A stretch of DNA of 64,000 nucleotides, taken from Trichothermofontia sp964536415. GTDB lineage: Bacteria > Cyanobacteriota > Cyanobacteriia > B231. A program made the translations under genes and the position numbers. The notes beneath the pieces are model-generated. The model was given only the letters and a program-made list of their open reading frames with translations. It searched no databases and was not told the origin of the DNA. The stretch lies in the NCBI GenBank assembly GCA_964536415.1, contig CAZHXN010000002.1, positions 1 to 64,000 of the forward strand, given 5' to 3'. Numbering within the stretch: position 1 is the first letter of the stretch; each line of letters starts with the position of its first letter. Below are positions 18,177-27,751 of this stretch, piece by piece.

Positions 18177-18475
18177 GCGATCGATAATGGCCGCTTCGGC
18201 GATGCTCACGGCTCCCCCATTGACTGCTAGGGCGGCGATCGGTGCTGCTTCGGATCTCGTTAGCGGATGGTTCCCCGGCACGCTTCATCGGGGGACTCCG
18301 AGTCTAATGCGCTCTCTCAAGGCGGCTGTTGGCCCGGATTCTCAAGGGTCTGCTCATCATCCGCCCATGTCGCTATCTCCTTACTTGTTTCTGTTGTCAC
18401 GTCCCCGTCTCCCCTAGAATGGGGAAGATTAAGCGGGCAATTTTTACCCAGTAGGATTTGGTAAGGAGTGGGGGT

Positions 18476-19552
18476 GTGCCGAGCGTAACACCGTATTTAC
18501 TTGTGGGTTCAACCGAAACGTATAGTGGCAAGTCCGCAACCATTTTAGGACTCGCCCATCAACTCAAGGCACGGGGGGTGGATATTGCCTATGGCAAGCC
18601 GTTGGGAACCTGTTTGAGTCCCACCGATGCCGGGGTGGATGAGGATATGGCGTTCGTGGTTGAGTCCCTGGCGTTGGCGGCCAATCGGCTCTACCCGCCG
18701 GTCGCCTTTCAGGATACCCCCACCCTAGCTCGGCAAATGCAGTCCAGTGGCTCTCCCCCCTATGCGCAGCAGCTACGGGCACACTTTACGCCCCAAGGGG
18801 AGGATTTGATCTTGCTAGAGGGACCCTCGGGTATTTCGACGGAAGGGCGGCTGCTAGACCTGTCCCTGGCCCAAGTGGCAGCCAGTTTAGAGGCCAATGT
18901 CCTGTTGGTGACGCGGTGTGGTTCGCTACGGGTTGTGGATGCCTTGCTCTATGCCCGTGATATTCTGGGCGATCGCCTGGTGGGGGTGGTCCTCAACGAT
19001 ATTGCCCCAGACATCATGGCCCAGGTCGAGCAGGTCCTCACCCCCTTTCTGGATACCCAAGGGATTACGGTGTTGGGGGCCTTACCCAGCAATCCCCTCC
19101 TGCTCAGCGTTAGTGTGGCGGAATTGGTCCGACAGTTGCAGGCAGAGGTCCTGTGTCGTCCCGATCGCCTCGGTCTCATGGTTGAGATGCTGAAAATTGG
19201 GGCGATGAATGTCAATTCAGCCCTGGAATATTTCCGCAAGGGCCACAATATGGCAGTGGTGACGGGCAGCGATCGCGCTGATATTCAACTGGCGGCCCTG
19301 GAGACCTCCACCCAATGTCTGATCTTGACGGGGCATCTGCCGCCCCCAGCAGAGGTTCTGGCGCGGGCCGAAGAGTTGGAGATTCCCATCCTTTCAGTGC
19401 AGTTGGATACCCTGACCACGGTGGAAATTATCAATCGGACCTTCCGGCAAACCCGCCTGAATGAGCGGGCGAAGGTACAGTGCATTCGAGAGATGATGGA
19501 GCGGTATTTTGATTGCGATCGGCTGCTGGCCAAGATTAAGGCCCGTCCTTAG
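18476..19552 (+). CDS. BioD-like P-loop/DRTGG domain protein (phosphotransacetylase-family N-terminal type)
   Basis: A 358-residue protein from GTG 18476, with AAGGAG at 18463-18468. An N-terminal P-loop domain of the dethiobiotin-synthetase fold contains GSTETYSGKSATILGLAHQL (Walker A, about 7-26) and LLEGPSGIS near 110. A C-terminal DRTGG domain (about 205-310) includes NVNSALEYFRKGHNMAVVTG and DRADIQLAALE. This two-domain arrangement forms the regulatory N-terminal half of long phosphotransacetylases. The catalytic Pta domain is absent, so acetyl transfer is not expected. A ligand-sensing role is inferred. The end overlaps the convergent DUF2062 gene by 17 bp. Confidence 0.75.
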   Translation: MPSVTPYLLVGSTETYSGKSATILGLAHQLKARGVDIAYGKPLGTCLSPTDAGVDEDMAFVVESLALAANRLYPPVAFQDTPTLARQMQSSGSPPYAQQLRAHFTPQGEDLILLEGPSGISTEGRLLDLSLAQVAASLEANVLLVTRCGSLRVVDALLYARDILGDRLVGVVLNDIAPDIMAQVEQVLTPFLDTQGITVLGALPSNPLLLSVSVAELVRQLQAEVLCRPDRLGLMVEMLKIGAMNVNSALEYFRKGHNMAVVTGSDRADIQLAALETSTQCLILTGHLPPPAEVLARAEELEIPILSVQLDTLTTVEIINRTFRQTRLNERAKVQCIREMMERYFDCDRLLAKIKARP

Positions 19553-20120
19553 CTCCGAGGGCGCGATTGTCCTGGGCAGCAGGTTGCGGTTGGCCAACAG
19601 TGGTATGACGGGAACGGTCGGGACGACGGCGGCCTGCACGCAGGTGTTGCAAGAGCCAGATCCCCAGGCAATAGCTCAACACACTACTCACGGCCCCCAC
19701 AATTGCACTGCCCAGCAGGAGGGCCGTGGCCACCTCGGTCCCCAAGTCCCACCAATGTTGCCAGGTTGTTAGGCCCGTGAAATCGATCGGTGAGGCGGAG
19801 GACGCTAAGACCCAGCGTCCAATCTGGTAGTTGAAGGCAAAGATCGGCACATAGGTGAAGGGGTTGCTCACCCAGGTCCCGGCGATCGTTAACAAGCGAT
19901 TGCCGCGAATCAGGGTGGCGATCACAAGGCCGATCGCGATCTGGAAACCAAAGAAGGGAAAGCATCCAGCAAAGACCCCCGCTGCTAAGCCCCGTGCCAT
20001 TTGCTGCGGTGTCCCCCGCAGGCGCAGTAACCGGCAGTAAACATACCGGCAAGACCGTCGCCAGGACACACGCCAATGGAGGAAACGGGAAGTTAGGGGA
20101 AGGGGGAGTCGTTTAACCAT
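19536..20120 (-). CDS. DUF2062 domain membrane protein
   Basis: A protein of 194 residues from ATG 20120; a longer frame from GTG 20201 has no family support. The DUF2062 core is readable: PQQMARGLAAGVFAGCFPFF, GFQIAIGLVIATLIRGNRLL, then GTWVSNPFTYVPIFAFNYQI. Three or four hydrophobic helices are visible. The family is widespread and often found near glycosyltransferases; its function is not established. It is convergent with and overlaps the DRTGG gene. Confidence 0.75.
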   Translation of the reverse strand: MVKRLPLPLTSRFLHWRVSWRRSCRYVYCRLLRLRGTPQQMARGLAAGVFAGCFPFFGFQIAIGLVIATLIRGNRLLTIAGTWVSNPFTYVPIFAFNYQIGRWVLASSASPIDFTGLTTWQHWWDLGTEVATALLLGSAIVGAVSSVLSYCLGIWLLQHLRAGRRRPDRSRHTTVGQPQPAAQDNRALGAKDGP

Positions 20121-20238
20121 ACCAAGGGGGATTATGCAAGCGTTAGCTGTAGAATGCCGCCGGACGGTGGCGATCTTGAGCGCTAGGCTGACACCTGGCA
20201 CTTAGTTGCAGTGCAAGTTGCAAGTTGAAGCTCTGTCC

Positions 20239-20272
20239 TATCAAGGCTAATCTAATATCAAGGCTAATCGAA
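20239..20272. repeat. 17-bp tandem duplication
   Basis: TATCAAGGCTAATCTAA at 20239-20255 is followed directly by TATCAAGGCTAATCGAA. It lies in the 299-bp gap between the DUF2062 gene and the MinD-like gene; nothing else recognisable is present in that gap. Confidence 0.8.
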
Positions 20273-20419
20273 AAGATGAGCCATTGCTTTTCCCGTGCCG
20301 TTGCCTTGATGGATGCCATCCGCTGCTAGCCTCACACGACTGAGTGCGCCAGTACCGGTGTTGTGCGGATGCAGGGCACCCAGCAAGCTTCCCCCCTCTG
20401 TACGCTGACCAGGTGAACT

Positions 20420-21553
20420 GTGTCTCACATTATTTGCGTTCATTCCTTTCGCCACGGGACGGGCAAGTCCAGTCTGACGGCAAACCTGGCGGTTTGTTTG
20501 GCCCGTCAAGGGCAGCGGGTGGGGATTATCGATACGGATTTTCAAGCCCCTGGTATCCATACCCTGTTTGATGTCGATCCGGATCACCTCGATCCAGCCC
20601 TCAACTATTACCTGTGGAGTGATGTCAGTCTTGATGAAGCGGTCTATCCTACGGACCTCTGGCTGACGGTGGGTGACGGCCAAATCATCTTGATGGGGGG
20701 AGGCATTTATTTAGTGCCCACCAGCCTCAAATTATCGGAAATGACACGCTTACTGAATCAGGGGTATGACGTGGTCCGGCTGCAGCAGGGCATTCTGGAT
20801 TTGGTGAATCGTCTCCATCTGGATTTTCTCCTGATTGACTCCCATCCGGCTTGGGATGAGGGAGCCTTAGCCACGATGGGCATGGTCGATATCGCGATCG
20901 TGCTCATGTGCCTCGATCGTCAGGACTTCCAAGGGACTGCTGTTGCCCTAGACATCACCGCTAACCTGGAAGTTCCCCATACCCTTCTAGTGGTCAACCA
21001 GGTGCTCTCCAGTTATGACCGGAAGGCGGTTCGGGAACAGATTATGGTGACTTACAACATGACCGATGTCACGCTATTACCCCTGTCGCTCAAGATGGCT
21101 TTAATGGGGGGACAAGGGATTTTCTGTCTCAAATACCCCCAGGATGAGCTAGCCCAAACGATCGCAGGCATTGCCCAAACCGTGCTAACCCTGACGCAGG
21201 AACAGCAGCCTAAATTTAAGTACGCTCCTCTTCCCATCACTGCCACAGTGACCACACCCGCCGTGAAATCGGGTTTACGCATGGTGGATCTTCTGGAAAT
21301 GCCCCATGAGCAACGCCAGTTAGTGCGCTGGTTGATGCGCCGCCCCCGGGCCAGCTTTGCCGAGATTGCAACCTATGCGGCCCAGACCTGGCAGCAAAGT
21401 GAAGCTGAAGTCCAAACCCTGCTGGATACCCTGCTGCAACAGCAATACCTCACCACCCACGGGGAGGCAACCCACCCAGTTTACCAAATCAACTTAGCCG
21501 CTAAACCCGGCCAATCGGGAATCACGATCACCTGGTCTAAACTAGAAGTCTAA
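20420..21553 (+). CDS. MinD/ParA-like ATPase with C-terminal winged-helix-like domain
   Basis: A 377-residue SIMIBI-class ATPase. The P-loop reads FRHGTGKSSLTANLA (about 10-24). It is a deviant Walker A in which the usual signature Lys of KGGxGKT is replaced by Arg-His. IIDTDFQAPG (about 35-44) and LLIDSHPAW (about 135) supply the other nucleotide-binding elements. After about residue 285 a separate domain, LVRWLMRRPRASFAEIATYA, looks like a small winged helix. Such ATPases position cargo on membranes or DNA; the cargo here is unknown. The start is GTG 20420 with AGGTGA just upstream. The transporter with the shared coiled-coil domain is convergent, 19 bp away. A 13-bp tandem duplication (21536-21561) spans the stop codon. 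Confidence 0.8.
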   Translation: MSHIICVHSFRHGTGKSSLTANLAVCLARQGQRVGIIDTDFQAPGIHTLFDVDPDHLDPALNYYLWSDVSLDEAVYPTDLWLTVGDGQIILMGGGIYLVPTSLKLSEMTRLLNQGYDVVRLQQGILDLVNRLHLDFLLIDSHPAWDEGALATMGMVDIAIVLMCLDRQDFQGTAVALDITANLEVPHTLLVVNQVLSSYDRKAVREQIMVTYNMTDVTLLPLSLKMALMGGQGIFCLKYPQDELAQTIAGIAQTVLTLTQEQQPKFKYAPLPITATVTTPAVKSGLRMVDLLEMPHEQRQLVRWLMRRPRASFAEIATYAAQTWQQSEAEVQTLLDTLLQQQYLTTHGEATHPVYQINLAAKPGQSGITITWSKLEV

Positions 21554-21572
21554 ACTAGAAGCGGAATAATAG

Positions 21573-23399
21573 CTAGCGAGCTGTTTTCGGAGACGTCTGA
21601 CTCTGGCCCTTGAGGCGCTCAAAGCTAAGGGCAACTACCCCAAGCGTCACCAGGACAACGCCAAGAATTTGCAAACGTTGTAAGGTTTCCCCAATCAAGA
21701 TCAGGGCGAGGAGGGCAGTAAAGGCAGGCCCAGTTGCCCCAACGATCGCCGAGCGTGCGGCCCCGGCCATTCGGATACCAAAATTGTTGGACAAGTACCC
21801 CGCCAGCGTTGTCACCGCCAGCAACAGAACCCCGATCACTAAATTGGACCATTGGTTGCCGTTGACCCGAACCGCCCATGTACTGGGTAGGGGTACCAGA
21901 GCCAAGATCAATCCACTACAGAGGAAGATCGTGGCAAACTGGACCAGCGTCACCGCCACCGCATTCAGCTTGCGCGTACTGCTCTGGGTATAGATGACAA
22001 AAAAGGCAAAGGCAATCCCCGACCCGATCGCCGCTGCTAACCCGATCCCAGACAAGTCATTGGCACCGGTCCTTCCCCCCGACAGGGCGATCATGCCCAC
22101 CCCCAGCAAGACAACTGCCGTAATTCCCAGCCGGAATAGGGTGGGGCGATCACCAAAGAAAGCCCAGGATAGGAAAAGCGTCACGATCGGGTAGATGAAA
22201 AAGATGGTGATGGCGATTCCCGTCGGAATTTGCCCCAGGGCAATATAAATGAACAGTTGCGACAGAAAAAGGCAAAAGCCACTCCCGAATACAGTCCGTT
22301 GCAAAGTGCGATCGCGGGTGGTTAAAAATTGCCGCAGATCTCGCCAAACGTGGGGATAGAACCACTGGGCCAACAGGGCCAGCACGGGCAGCACCAACAC
22401 CACCCGCAGGAAGAGAATTAACACCGAATTCCCAAAGCTGGGTGAAATGATGCCTCCCCATTGGAACAATCCCACAATTGACCGCTCCTTGAGAATCACC
22501 CGCAGGACCACATTCTGCAACGACAGGAAAAAGGAGGAGAGCAAAATAAGCAGCAGTCCCACTTGAACCGGGGAGAGACGTTGGGTTGCCGAGGCTGGCG
22601 TTACCGACGGAGCAGGGTGTTTTGGCCGTTCCCGCTGCGGCAGGGTCTCCGGCTCAGCCAGGGGAGGGGAAGGATCAGGCCGAGGCGGATAACTTCGGGA
22701 CGAAGGGGCCGGTGCGGGAGGGGCTGCCCAGTCGATCGGCTGCCGATCGCGGGGGATCGCAGCCAGCCATTGATCCTCCAGGGGGGCAAACCGGGAACTG
22801 GTGGGGAGCTTGGCCACCTCTTCCTCCAGCACCGCATTGAGACGGTTGACCAGAGCCGTTAGAATAGCTTCCCCCTGTTGCTCCAGGTTGTGCATCCGGC
22901 TGAGTTGCTGCGACAGCGCACTCTGGTAGCTACTGAGATCCTGCTCTAAGGATTGAAACGTGGTGTTGAGGGTGGCATCCAGAGACGCGATCATTTGATA
23001 GGCCCGATCGCTATACCCATTACTGTGGACAGCGCTAGCCGATGTATTGGTGGGGGCCGGGGTTTGTCCGGCCAGTTGGTGCAGTTCTTCGCTCAGGCGA
23101 TGTTGGAGGTGAGCTGCGATCGCCTGGGCCAGTTTTTTCGCCCACTGTTGTTGTCGGAGTAATTCCTGGCGGGTAAAAGCCTCCTGATGCTCGGCCCGGA
23201 GGGTTTCAATTTCGCGGACGAGGCGCTCCTTTTCCAGTTGCAACCATTGAATATCCTGGGCCAGTTGGGCCACCAGGCTTTCCTGCAATTTTTGCAGTTC
23301 TTGAGTCATGGCATTTAAGGCCGTATCTGCTGCCCGTGCCGCCGCCGGACCCGACAGACTACCACTCCCACTTCCCAATCGCTGATTGGATTGCGCCAT
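21573..23399 (-). CDS. EamA/DMT family transporter with a long N-terminal coiled-coil domain
   Basis: A 608-residue protein, about twice the length of an ordinary DMT exporter. Residues 1-215 are soluble coiled coil, with ALNAMTQELQKLQESLVAQL, then LDATLNTTFQSLEQDLSSYQ and LSRMHNLEQQGEAILTAL. They are clearly related to the acidic protein at 10477-13428. A Pro-rich linker (about 215-275) leads to about ten membrane helices forming two EamA repeats (about 285-420 and 455-595). EamA proteins export metabolites or take up nucleotide sugars and similar substrates; nothing here shows which. The coiled coil would lie in the cytosol and could recruit partners. Start ATG 23399. Confidence 0.85.
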   Translation of the reverse strand: MAQSNQRLGSGSGSLSGPAAARAADTALNAMTQELQKLQESLVAQLAQDIQWLQLEKERLVREIETLRAEHQEAFTRQELLRQQQWAKKLAQAIAAHLQHRLSEELHQLAGQTPAPTNTSASAVHSNGYSDRAYQMIASLDATLNTTFQSLEQDLSSYQSALSQQLSRMHNLEQQGEAILTALVNRLNAVLEEEVAKLPTSSRFAPLEDQWLAAIPRDRQPIDWAAPPAPAPSSRSYPPRPDPSPPLAEPETLPQRERPKHPAPSVTPASATQRLSPVQVGLLLILLSSFFLSLQNVVLRVILKERSIVGLFQWGGIISPSFGNSVLILFLRVVLVLPVLALLAQWFYPHVWRDLRQFLTTRDRTLQRTVFGSGFCLFLSQLFIYIALGQIPTGIAITIFFIYPIVTLFLSWAFFGDRPTLFRLGITAVVLLGVGMIALSGGRTGANDLSGIGLAAAIGSGIAFAFFVIYTQSSTRKLNAVAVTLVQFATIFLCSGLILALVPLPSTWAVRVNGNQWSNLVIGVLLLAVTTLAGYLSNNFGIRMAGAARSAIVGATGPAFTALLALILIGETLQRLQILGVVLVTLGVVALSFERLKGQSQTSPKTAR

Positions 23400-23593
23400 T
23401 AGAGTTTGCCCCCCTTGGACTGCCCTACATCATAAGTAAAAAATTCCAAAAGGGCCGCATCGCTCAAAATGTTTTCAATCTTACTGGGCGATCACGGCAA
23501 CAACGGACACATCTGACCCGCTCCCCGGCCCGCAAAGTGTGATTCAAGCGTTAGACTAACGACAAATTAAGGTTTAAGTACACATGGAGTCGA

Positions 23594-25090
23594 ATGAAAT
23601 TTCATACGGTTGAGACGGCTCCCCAGGACTGGCGTGGGGATGGGCTGGCGATTGGACTATGGCAAACGGCGACCACCGAGGATCAAGACCCCCCAATCGC
23701 CCTTGCCAACGAATGGGCGGCCCTGGATACCCAGTTCAACGGTGCCCTGACAGAATTGATCACAGAGATGGAATTTAAGGCCAAAGCCGGGAGTACGATC
23801 GCCACCCGACTGGGAGGCAACGCCCCCGTGCGCAAGGTGATTCTGGTGGGAATGGGCAAGGCTGCCGATCTCACCCTGGATGGAGTACGCCGTGCCGCTG
23901 CAGCAGTTGCCCGTTTAGCGAAAAAAGAACGCTGCAAAACCCTTGCCCTGTGTCTACCCCTGGCGGATCTAAATCCCAGCCTGGCGGTCCAGGCCATGAC
24001 CGAGGGGATCGAACTAGCCCTGTATCAGGATCTACGTTTTAAATCCGAACCGGAAAAGGTGCCATCGCCGGAGCGCATTGACTTTCTGGGCTATGGGGAT
24101 CAACTGGCCGCGATCGCCCGTGCCCAGGCTATTTGTGCTGGGGTACAACTGGCGCGGGAACTCGTGGCCGCCCCCGCCAATGCCGTCACCCCCCTTACCC
24201 TCGCTGACACGGCACGAGAGATTGCCGAAACCGCTGGGTGGCAAGTCGAAGTGTTGGGCAAAGCCGAATGTGAGCAACTCGGCATGGGGGCCTATCTGGG
24301 GGTGGCCCAAGCCTCGGAAATCCCCCCCCAATTCATCCATTTAAGCTATCAACCGGCAGGGACCCCTCGCCGCAAACTGGCCATTATTGGTAAGGGCCTC
24401 ACCTTTGACTCCGGCGGTCTCAACATTAAGGGGGCGGGGAGTGGCATTGAAATGATGAAAATGGATATGGCCGGTGCCGGAGCCATGCTGGGTGCAGCCA
24501 AGGCCCTCAGCCTGCTCAATCCGCCGGACGTTGAACTGCATTTCATCAGCCCCGCTACTGAAAATATGATCAGCGGCCATGCCCTCCACCCAGGGGACGT
24601 GATTACCGCCGCCAATGGCAAAACGATCGAAGTCAACAATACCGATGCCGAAGGTCGCCTTACCCTGGCCGATGCCCTGGTCTTTGCTGAAAAATTGGGC
24701 GTGGATGCGATCGTCGATCTGGCGACCCTCACCGGAGCCTGTGTGATTGCCCTGGGGGATCAGATTGCCGGGTTGTGGAGTTCCGATGCTGCCCTGAGTG
24801 AAGCCTTGCAGCAAGCGGCGACCCAAGCCGGGGAGAAACTCTGGCCCATGCCCCTAGAGGAAAAATACTTCGAGGGCATGAAATCCCAGATCGCTGATAT
24901 GAAAAATACTGGCCCTCGCAACGCGGGTGCGATCACCGCAGCCCTCTTCCTCAAGCAATTTATCAAAGACACCCCCTGGGCGCACCTGGATATTGCGGGT
25001 CCCGCCTGGTTGGAGAAGGAGGATGGCTACAACAGTGCGGGCGCGACGGGGTTTGGGGTGCGCACCCTGGTCAATTGGGTCCTGAGCTAG
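23594..25090 (+). CDS. pepA: Leucyl aminopeptidase (M17)
   Basis: A 498-residue cytosolic hexameric metalloaminopeptidase that removes N-terminal residues during peptide turnover. The catalytic domain shows KLAIIGKGLTFDSGGLNIK (metal-binding Lys and Asp), KMDMAGAGAML and the family signature NTDAEGRLTLADAL at about 349-362. This carries the metal-binding Asp and Glu and the catalytic Arg. The N-terminal macro-like domain covers about 1-165. The length is normal for PepA. It stands alone, with 288 bp of non-coding sequence before infC. Confidence 0.95.
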   Translation: MKFHTVETAPQDWRGDGLAIGLWQTATTEDQDPPIALANEWAALDTQFNGALTELITEMEFKAKAGSTIATRLGGNAPVRKVILVGMGKAADLTLDGVRRAAAAVARLAKKERCKTLALCLPLADLNPSLAVQAMTEGIELALYQDLRFKSEPEKVPSPERIDFLGYGDQLAAIARAQAICAGVQLARELVAAPANAVTPLTLADTAREIAETAGWQVEVLGKAECEQLGMGAYLGVAQASEIPPQFIHLSYQPAGTPRRKLAIIGKGLTFDSGGLNIKGAGSGIEMMKMDMAGAGAMLGAAKALSLLNPPDVELHFISPATENMISGHALHPGDVITAANGKTIEVNNTDAEGRLTLADALVFAEKLGVDAIVDLATLTGACVIALGDQIAGLWSSDAALSEALQQAATQAGEKLWPMPLEEKYFEGMKSQIADMKNTGPRNAGAITAALFLKQFIKDTPWAHLDIAGPAWLEKEDGYNSAGATGFGVRTLVNWVLS

Positions 25091-25378
25091 GGACAGTGGG
25101 GACGGCGAGGCGTGCCTTCGTCCCCCGCGATTGGTCCCCGACAGCCCCCGCAGATCCCACTCACGTTAATGTCAAGAAAGGTAAACCTGTGGGGGAACTA
25201 GACAGAACCAAGGGGGGACTCAGTAGAATGTGCGTAATATGATGAGGGGACTGGGCGATCGCTGGCGTGTTATCGGTGCCTGTGGGTGTGATCACAGCCT
25301 AGCCAGCCCCAGAGCCTTATCGTTAACGGTTAGCCGTCCCTACGGCCCATCGAAACATATCGGAATACTTAAACACCT

Positions 25379-25906
25379 GTGAGCTTAAAAAAACCCAATC
25401 GCGATCTTCCCCAAATCAACGAGCGCATTCGCTTTCGCGAAATTCGAGTCATCGATACGGATGGCGGTCAACTGGGCATCATGACGCCCGCCGAAGCCCT
25501 ACGCATGGCTGAGGACAAGGATCTGGACCTTGTGTTACTGAGTGACAAGGCCGAGCCGCCCGTCTGCCGCATCATGGACTACGGCAAATATAAATTTGAG
25601 CAAGAGAAGAAGGCCCGCGAGGCCAAGAAGAAACAACACGCTGCCGAAGTCAAGGAAGTCAAGATGCGCTACAAGATCGAAGAGCACGACTACAATGTGC
25701 GCATCAATCAGGCAGAACGCTTTCTCAAATCGGGCGATAAGGTCAAGGCCACGGTTACCTTTCGCGGTCGAGAAATTCAGCATGCGGACCTAGCGGAAGA
25801 CCTCCTGAAGCGGATGGCCACGGACTTACAGGAGATTGCGGAAGTGCAGCAGTCCCCCAAGCGGGAGGGCCGCAATATGATGATGCTCCTGTCGCCGAAG
25901 AAGTAA
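25379..25906 (+). CDS. infC: Translation initiation factor IF-3
   Basis: A 175-residue protein that binds the 30S subunit, checks the initiator tRNA-start codon pairing and blocks premature 50S joining. The N-domain starts with LPQINERIRFREIRVIDTDG. The linker helix is Lys-rich, with EQEKKAREAKKKQHAAEVKE. The C-domain contains KATVTFRGREIQHADLAEDL. The start is GTG 25379. IF-3 genes often use non-AUG starts, which allows autoregulation by IF-3 itself; that this happens here is an inference. No strong Shine-Dalgarno sequence is visible. rpmI and rplT do not follow. Confidence 0.95.
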   Translation: MSLKKPNRDLPQINERIRFREIRVIDTDGGQLGIMTPAEALRMAEDKDLDLVLLSDKAEPPVCRIMDYGKYKFEQEKKAREAKKKQHAAEVKEVKMRYKIEEHDYNVRINQAERFLKSGDKVKATVTFRGREIQHADLAEDLLKRMATDLQEIAEVQQSPKREGRNMMMLLSPKK

Positions 25907-26680
25907 CCCCTTGGGTTGATGACAAAGACAGGGTGCGGGTGGGCACCCCAGGACTCATGCATAACCCCACACCTTCCGCCCGACACAGGGTCCAGGTTAA
26001 ACCAATAATGACCTCCTGGATACGGGCAGAGGTGCAACTCGCGGCTAAGAGGCGATCGTAAAGGGTGCGCGGGTGCCGTTTCATGATCTCGTTTCGTTTT
26101 ATTTCGTTACACCAGATGTGACGAACTCTAACATTTCCCTCAGCTAAGCCCCGCGCAGCAACGGCCACGGTCACACCCTGCGTCGGACGATCGCCCTCCC
26201 ACAGCCAACCCGCGTCCACCAGCCCCCCTGCACCCAAGCCGGAATTTTCTTCGCACAAGCTAAAAAATCCCCCGATCCCAACGTTATTCTCATGTGTGCT
26301 TTGGGAACACAGTCGCTGCCGCACCCTTGGGCCGCGATCGCTCCCTCAGAGGTTTCTTGCTTAAGGATAGACATTTGTCAATCTGAGATTATTTTACATA
26401 AAGTAACAATACGATCTCTAGGTTCATGCGCCTGTGGCCAGCGGGGCCTGCGAATTTTGTTGCATAGGATGCATTGTCACCCCAGAATCCTGGGTACCCT
26501 AAGACTAGGGGGGAAACCACATTGGGAGGAAAAGCGTTTCTCAGAATCAGTTGAGTTATCTGAGAGAGAATGTTACAATTATTGACAATAGAACATACGA
26601 TTTAATCCAGCTAGCGATCGGCGTTAGCTGCGGGGAGTTTTTTATTCGTCTTTATTATCTGCCTTACCTGGATTGCCGCC
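25907..26680. other. Intergenic region between infC and the sigma-factor gene
   Basis: In this 774-bp stretch I see no supported gene. Its last 130 bases hold the sigma-factor promoter. An open minus-strand frame around 25755-26324 has no family features and overlaps infC antisense. Confidence 0.5.
26551..26579 (+). promoter_or_regulatory. Sigma-70-type promoter of the group 2 sigma-factor gene
   Basis: TTGAGT at 26551-26556 and TACAAT at 26574-26579 are separated by 17 bp, a near-consensus -35/-10 pair. Transcription would start near 26586, giving a leader of about 95 bases. Confidence 0.65.
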
Positions 26681-27637
26681 ATGAAGACATCTCAGCGTTC
26701 AACAGACTTAGTGCGGGCCTACCTGCGGGAGATTGGTCGGGTACCCTTACTCACTCATGACCAGGAAATTGAATTTGGTCGTCAGGTTCAGCGCTTAGCG
26801 AAACTTCAGAAAAATAAGGAAAATTTAATAAATTCCCTGGGTCATGAGCCAACACTGAGTGAGTGGGCGGCCTGTGTCGATCTGTCGGAAAGCGAACTGT
26901 CCCAAGCCATTACTGAGGGGGAGACGGCTAAGCGCAAGATGGTGGAGGCCAACCTGCGGCTAGTGGTTTCGGTGGCGAAGAAGTACATCAAGCGCAATGT
27001 GGATTTGCTTGACCTGATCCAGGAGGGCACGATCGGGATGCAACGGGGGGTAGAGAAATTCGATCCGGCCAAGGGCTATCGCTTCTCCACCTATGCCTAC
27101 TGGTGGATTCGCCAAGCCATTACGCGGGCGATCGCCGAGAAGGGGCGAACCATTCGTCTGCCGATCCACATCACCGAGAAGCTGAATAAGATCAAAAAAA
27201 CCCAACGCCAGTTATCGCAACAGTTGGGGCGGGCGGCCACCACGGCGGAGTTAGCGGCTGCTCTGGATCTGAAACCCGAGCAAGTCCGGGAGTATCTGGA
27301 GCGATCGCGCCAGCCCCTCTCCCTTGATCTGCGGGTGGGGGATAACCAGGATACGGAGTTGGTGGAATTGCTGGAGGATGCGGGGCCGCAACCAGAGGAC
27401 TACGTGAAGCAAAATGCCCTGCGTCAAGATCTGGAAACCCTCATGGCGGATCTGACGCCGCAGCAACGGGAAGTCTTGGCCCTGCGCTTTGGTCTGGAAG
27501 ACGGGCGGCAATTAACCCTGGCCAAAATTGGCGATCGTCTCAATATCAGCCGTGAGCGCGTCCGGCAGATCGAGCGGGAAGCCCTCACCAAGCTGCGCAA
27601 GCGCAAGGGTGATATGCACGAATACCTGGCGAGTTAA
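26681..27637 (+). CDS. Group 2 RNA polymerase sigma factor (SigB/SigD type)
   Basis: A 318-residue sigma-70-family factor without the acidic region 1.1 of the principal sigma. Region 1.2 is DLVRAYLREIGRVPLLT; region 2 includes DLIQEGTIGMQRGVEKFD and the -10 recognition segment YRFSTYAYWWIRQAITRAI. Region 3 spans about 175-240, and region 4.2 is the helix-turn-helix ISRERVRQIEREALTKL. The length equals that of Synechocystis SigD, but I cannot separate SigB, SigC and SigD by eye. Group 2 factors adapt transcription to light, redox and nutrient stress. It is single-gene, with its own promoter and a strong terminator 43 bp after the stop. Confidence 0.92.
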   Translation: MKTSQRSTDLVRAYLREIGRVPLLTHDQEIEFGRQVQRLAKLQKNKENLINSLGHEPTLSEWAACVDLSESELSQAITEGETAKRKMVEANLRLVVSVAKKYIKRNVDLLDLIQEGTIGMQRGVEKFDPAKGYRFSTYAYWWIRQAITRAIAEKGRTIRLPIHITEKLNKIKKTQRQLSQQLGRAATTAELAAALDLKPEQVREYLERSRQPLSLDLRVGDNQDTELVELLEDAGPQPEDYVKQNALRQDLETLMADLTPQQREVLALRFGLEDGRQLTLAKIGDRLNISRERVRQIEREALTKLRKRKGDMHEYLAS

Positions 27638-27679
27638 TTGGCACCTATCTATGCTGGGATTAATCAGGATTAATTTTGA

Positions 27680-27707
27680 GGGCAGGCATCTCACCTGCCC
27701 GATTTTT
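27680..27707 (+). terminator. Intrinsic terminator after the sigma-factor gene
   Basis: A perfect 7-bp stem GGGCAGG/CCTGCCC with loop CATCTCA is followed by GATTTTTA. The stem also resembles the dispersed GGGGTAGGCATC repeat at 52962 and 60758, so a dispersed repeat may have been recruited as terminator. Confidence 0.85.
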
Positions 27708-27751
27708 ATGGGATGGCCAGATTGCAGCAGACTGTTACCAAAAGCTTGGGG

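Noticed and set aside
25287..25296. TGTGATCACA as a CRP-type binding site upstream of infC
   Set aside because: The half-sites lack the six-base spacer that CRP proteins need.
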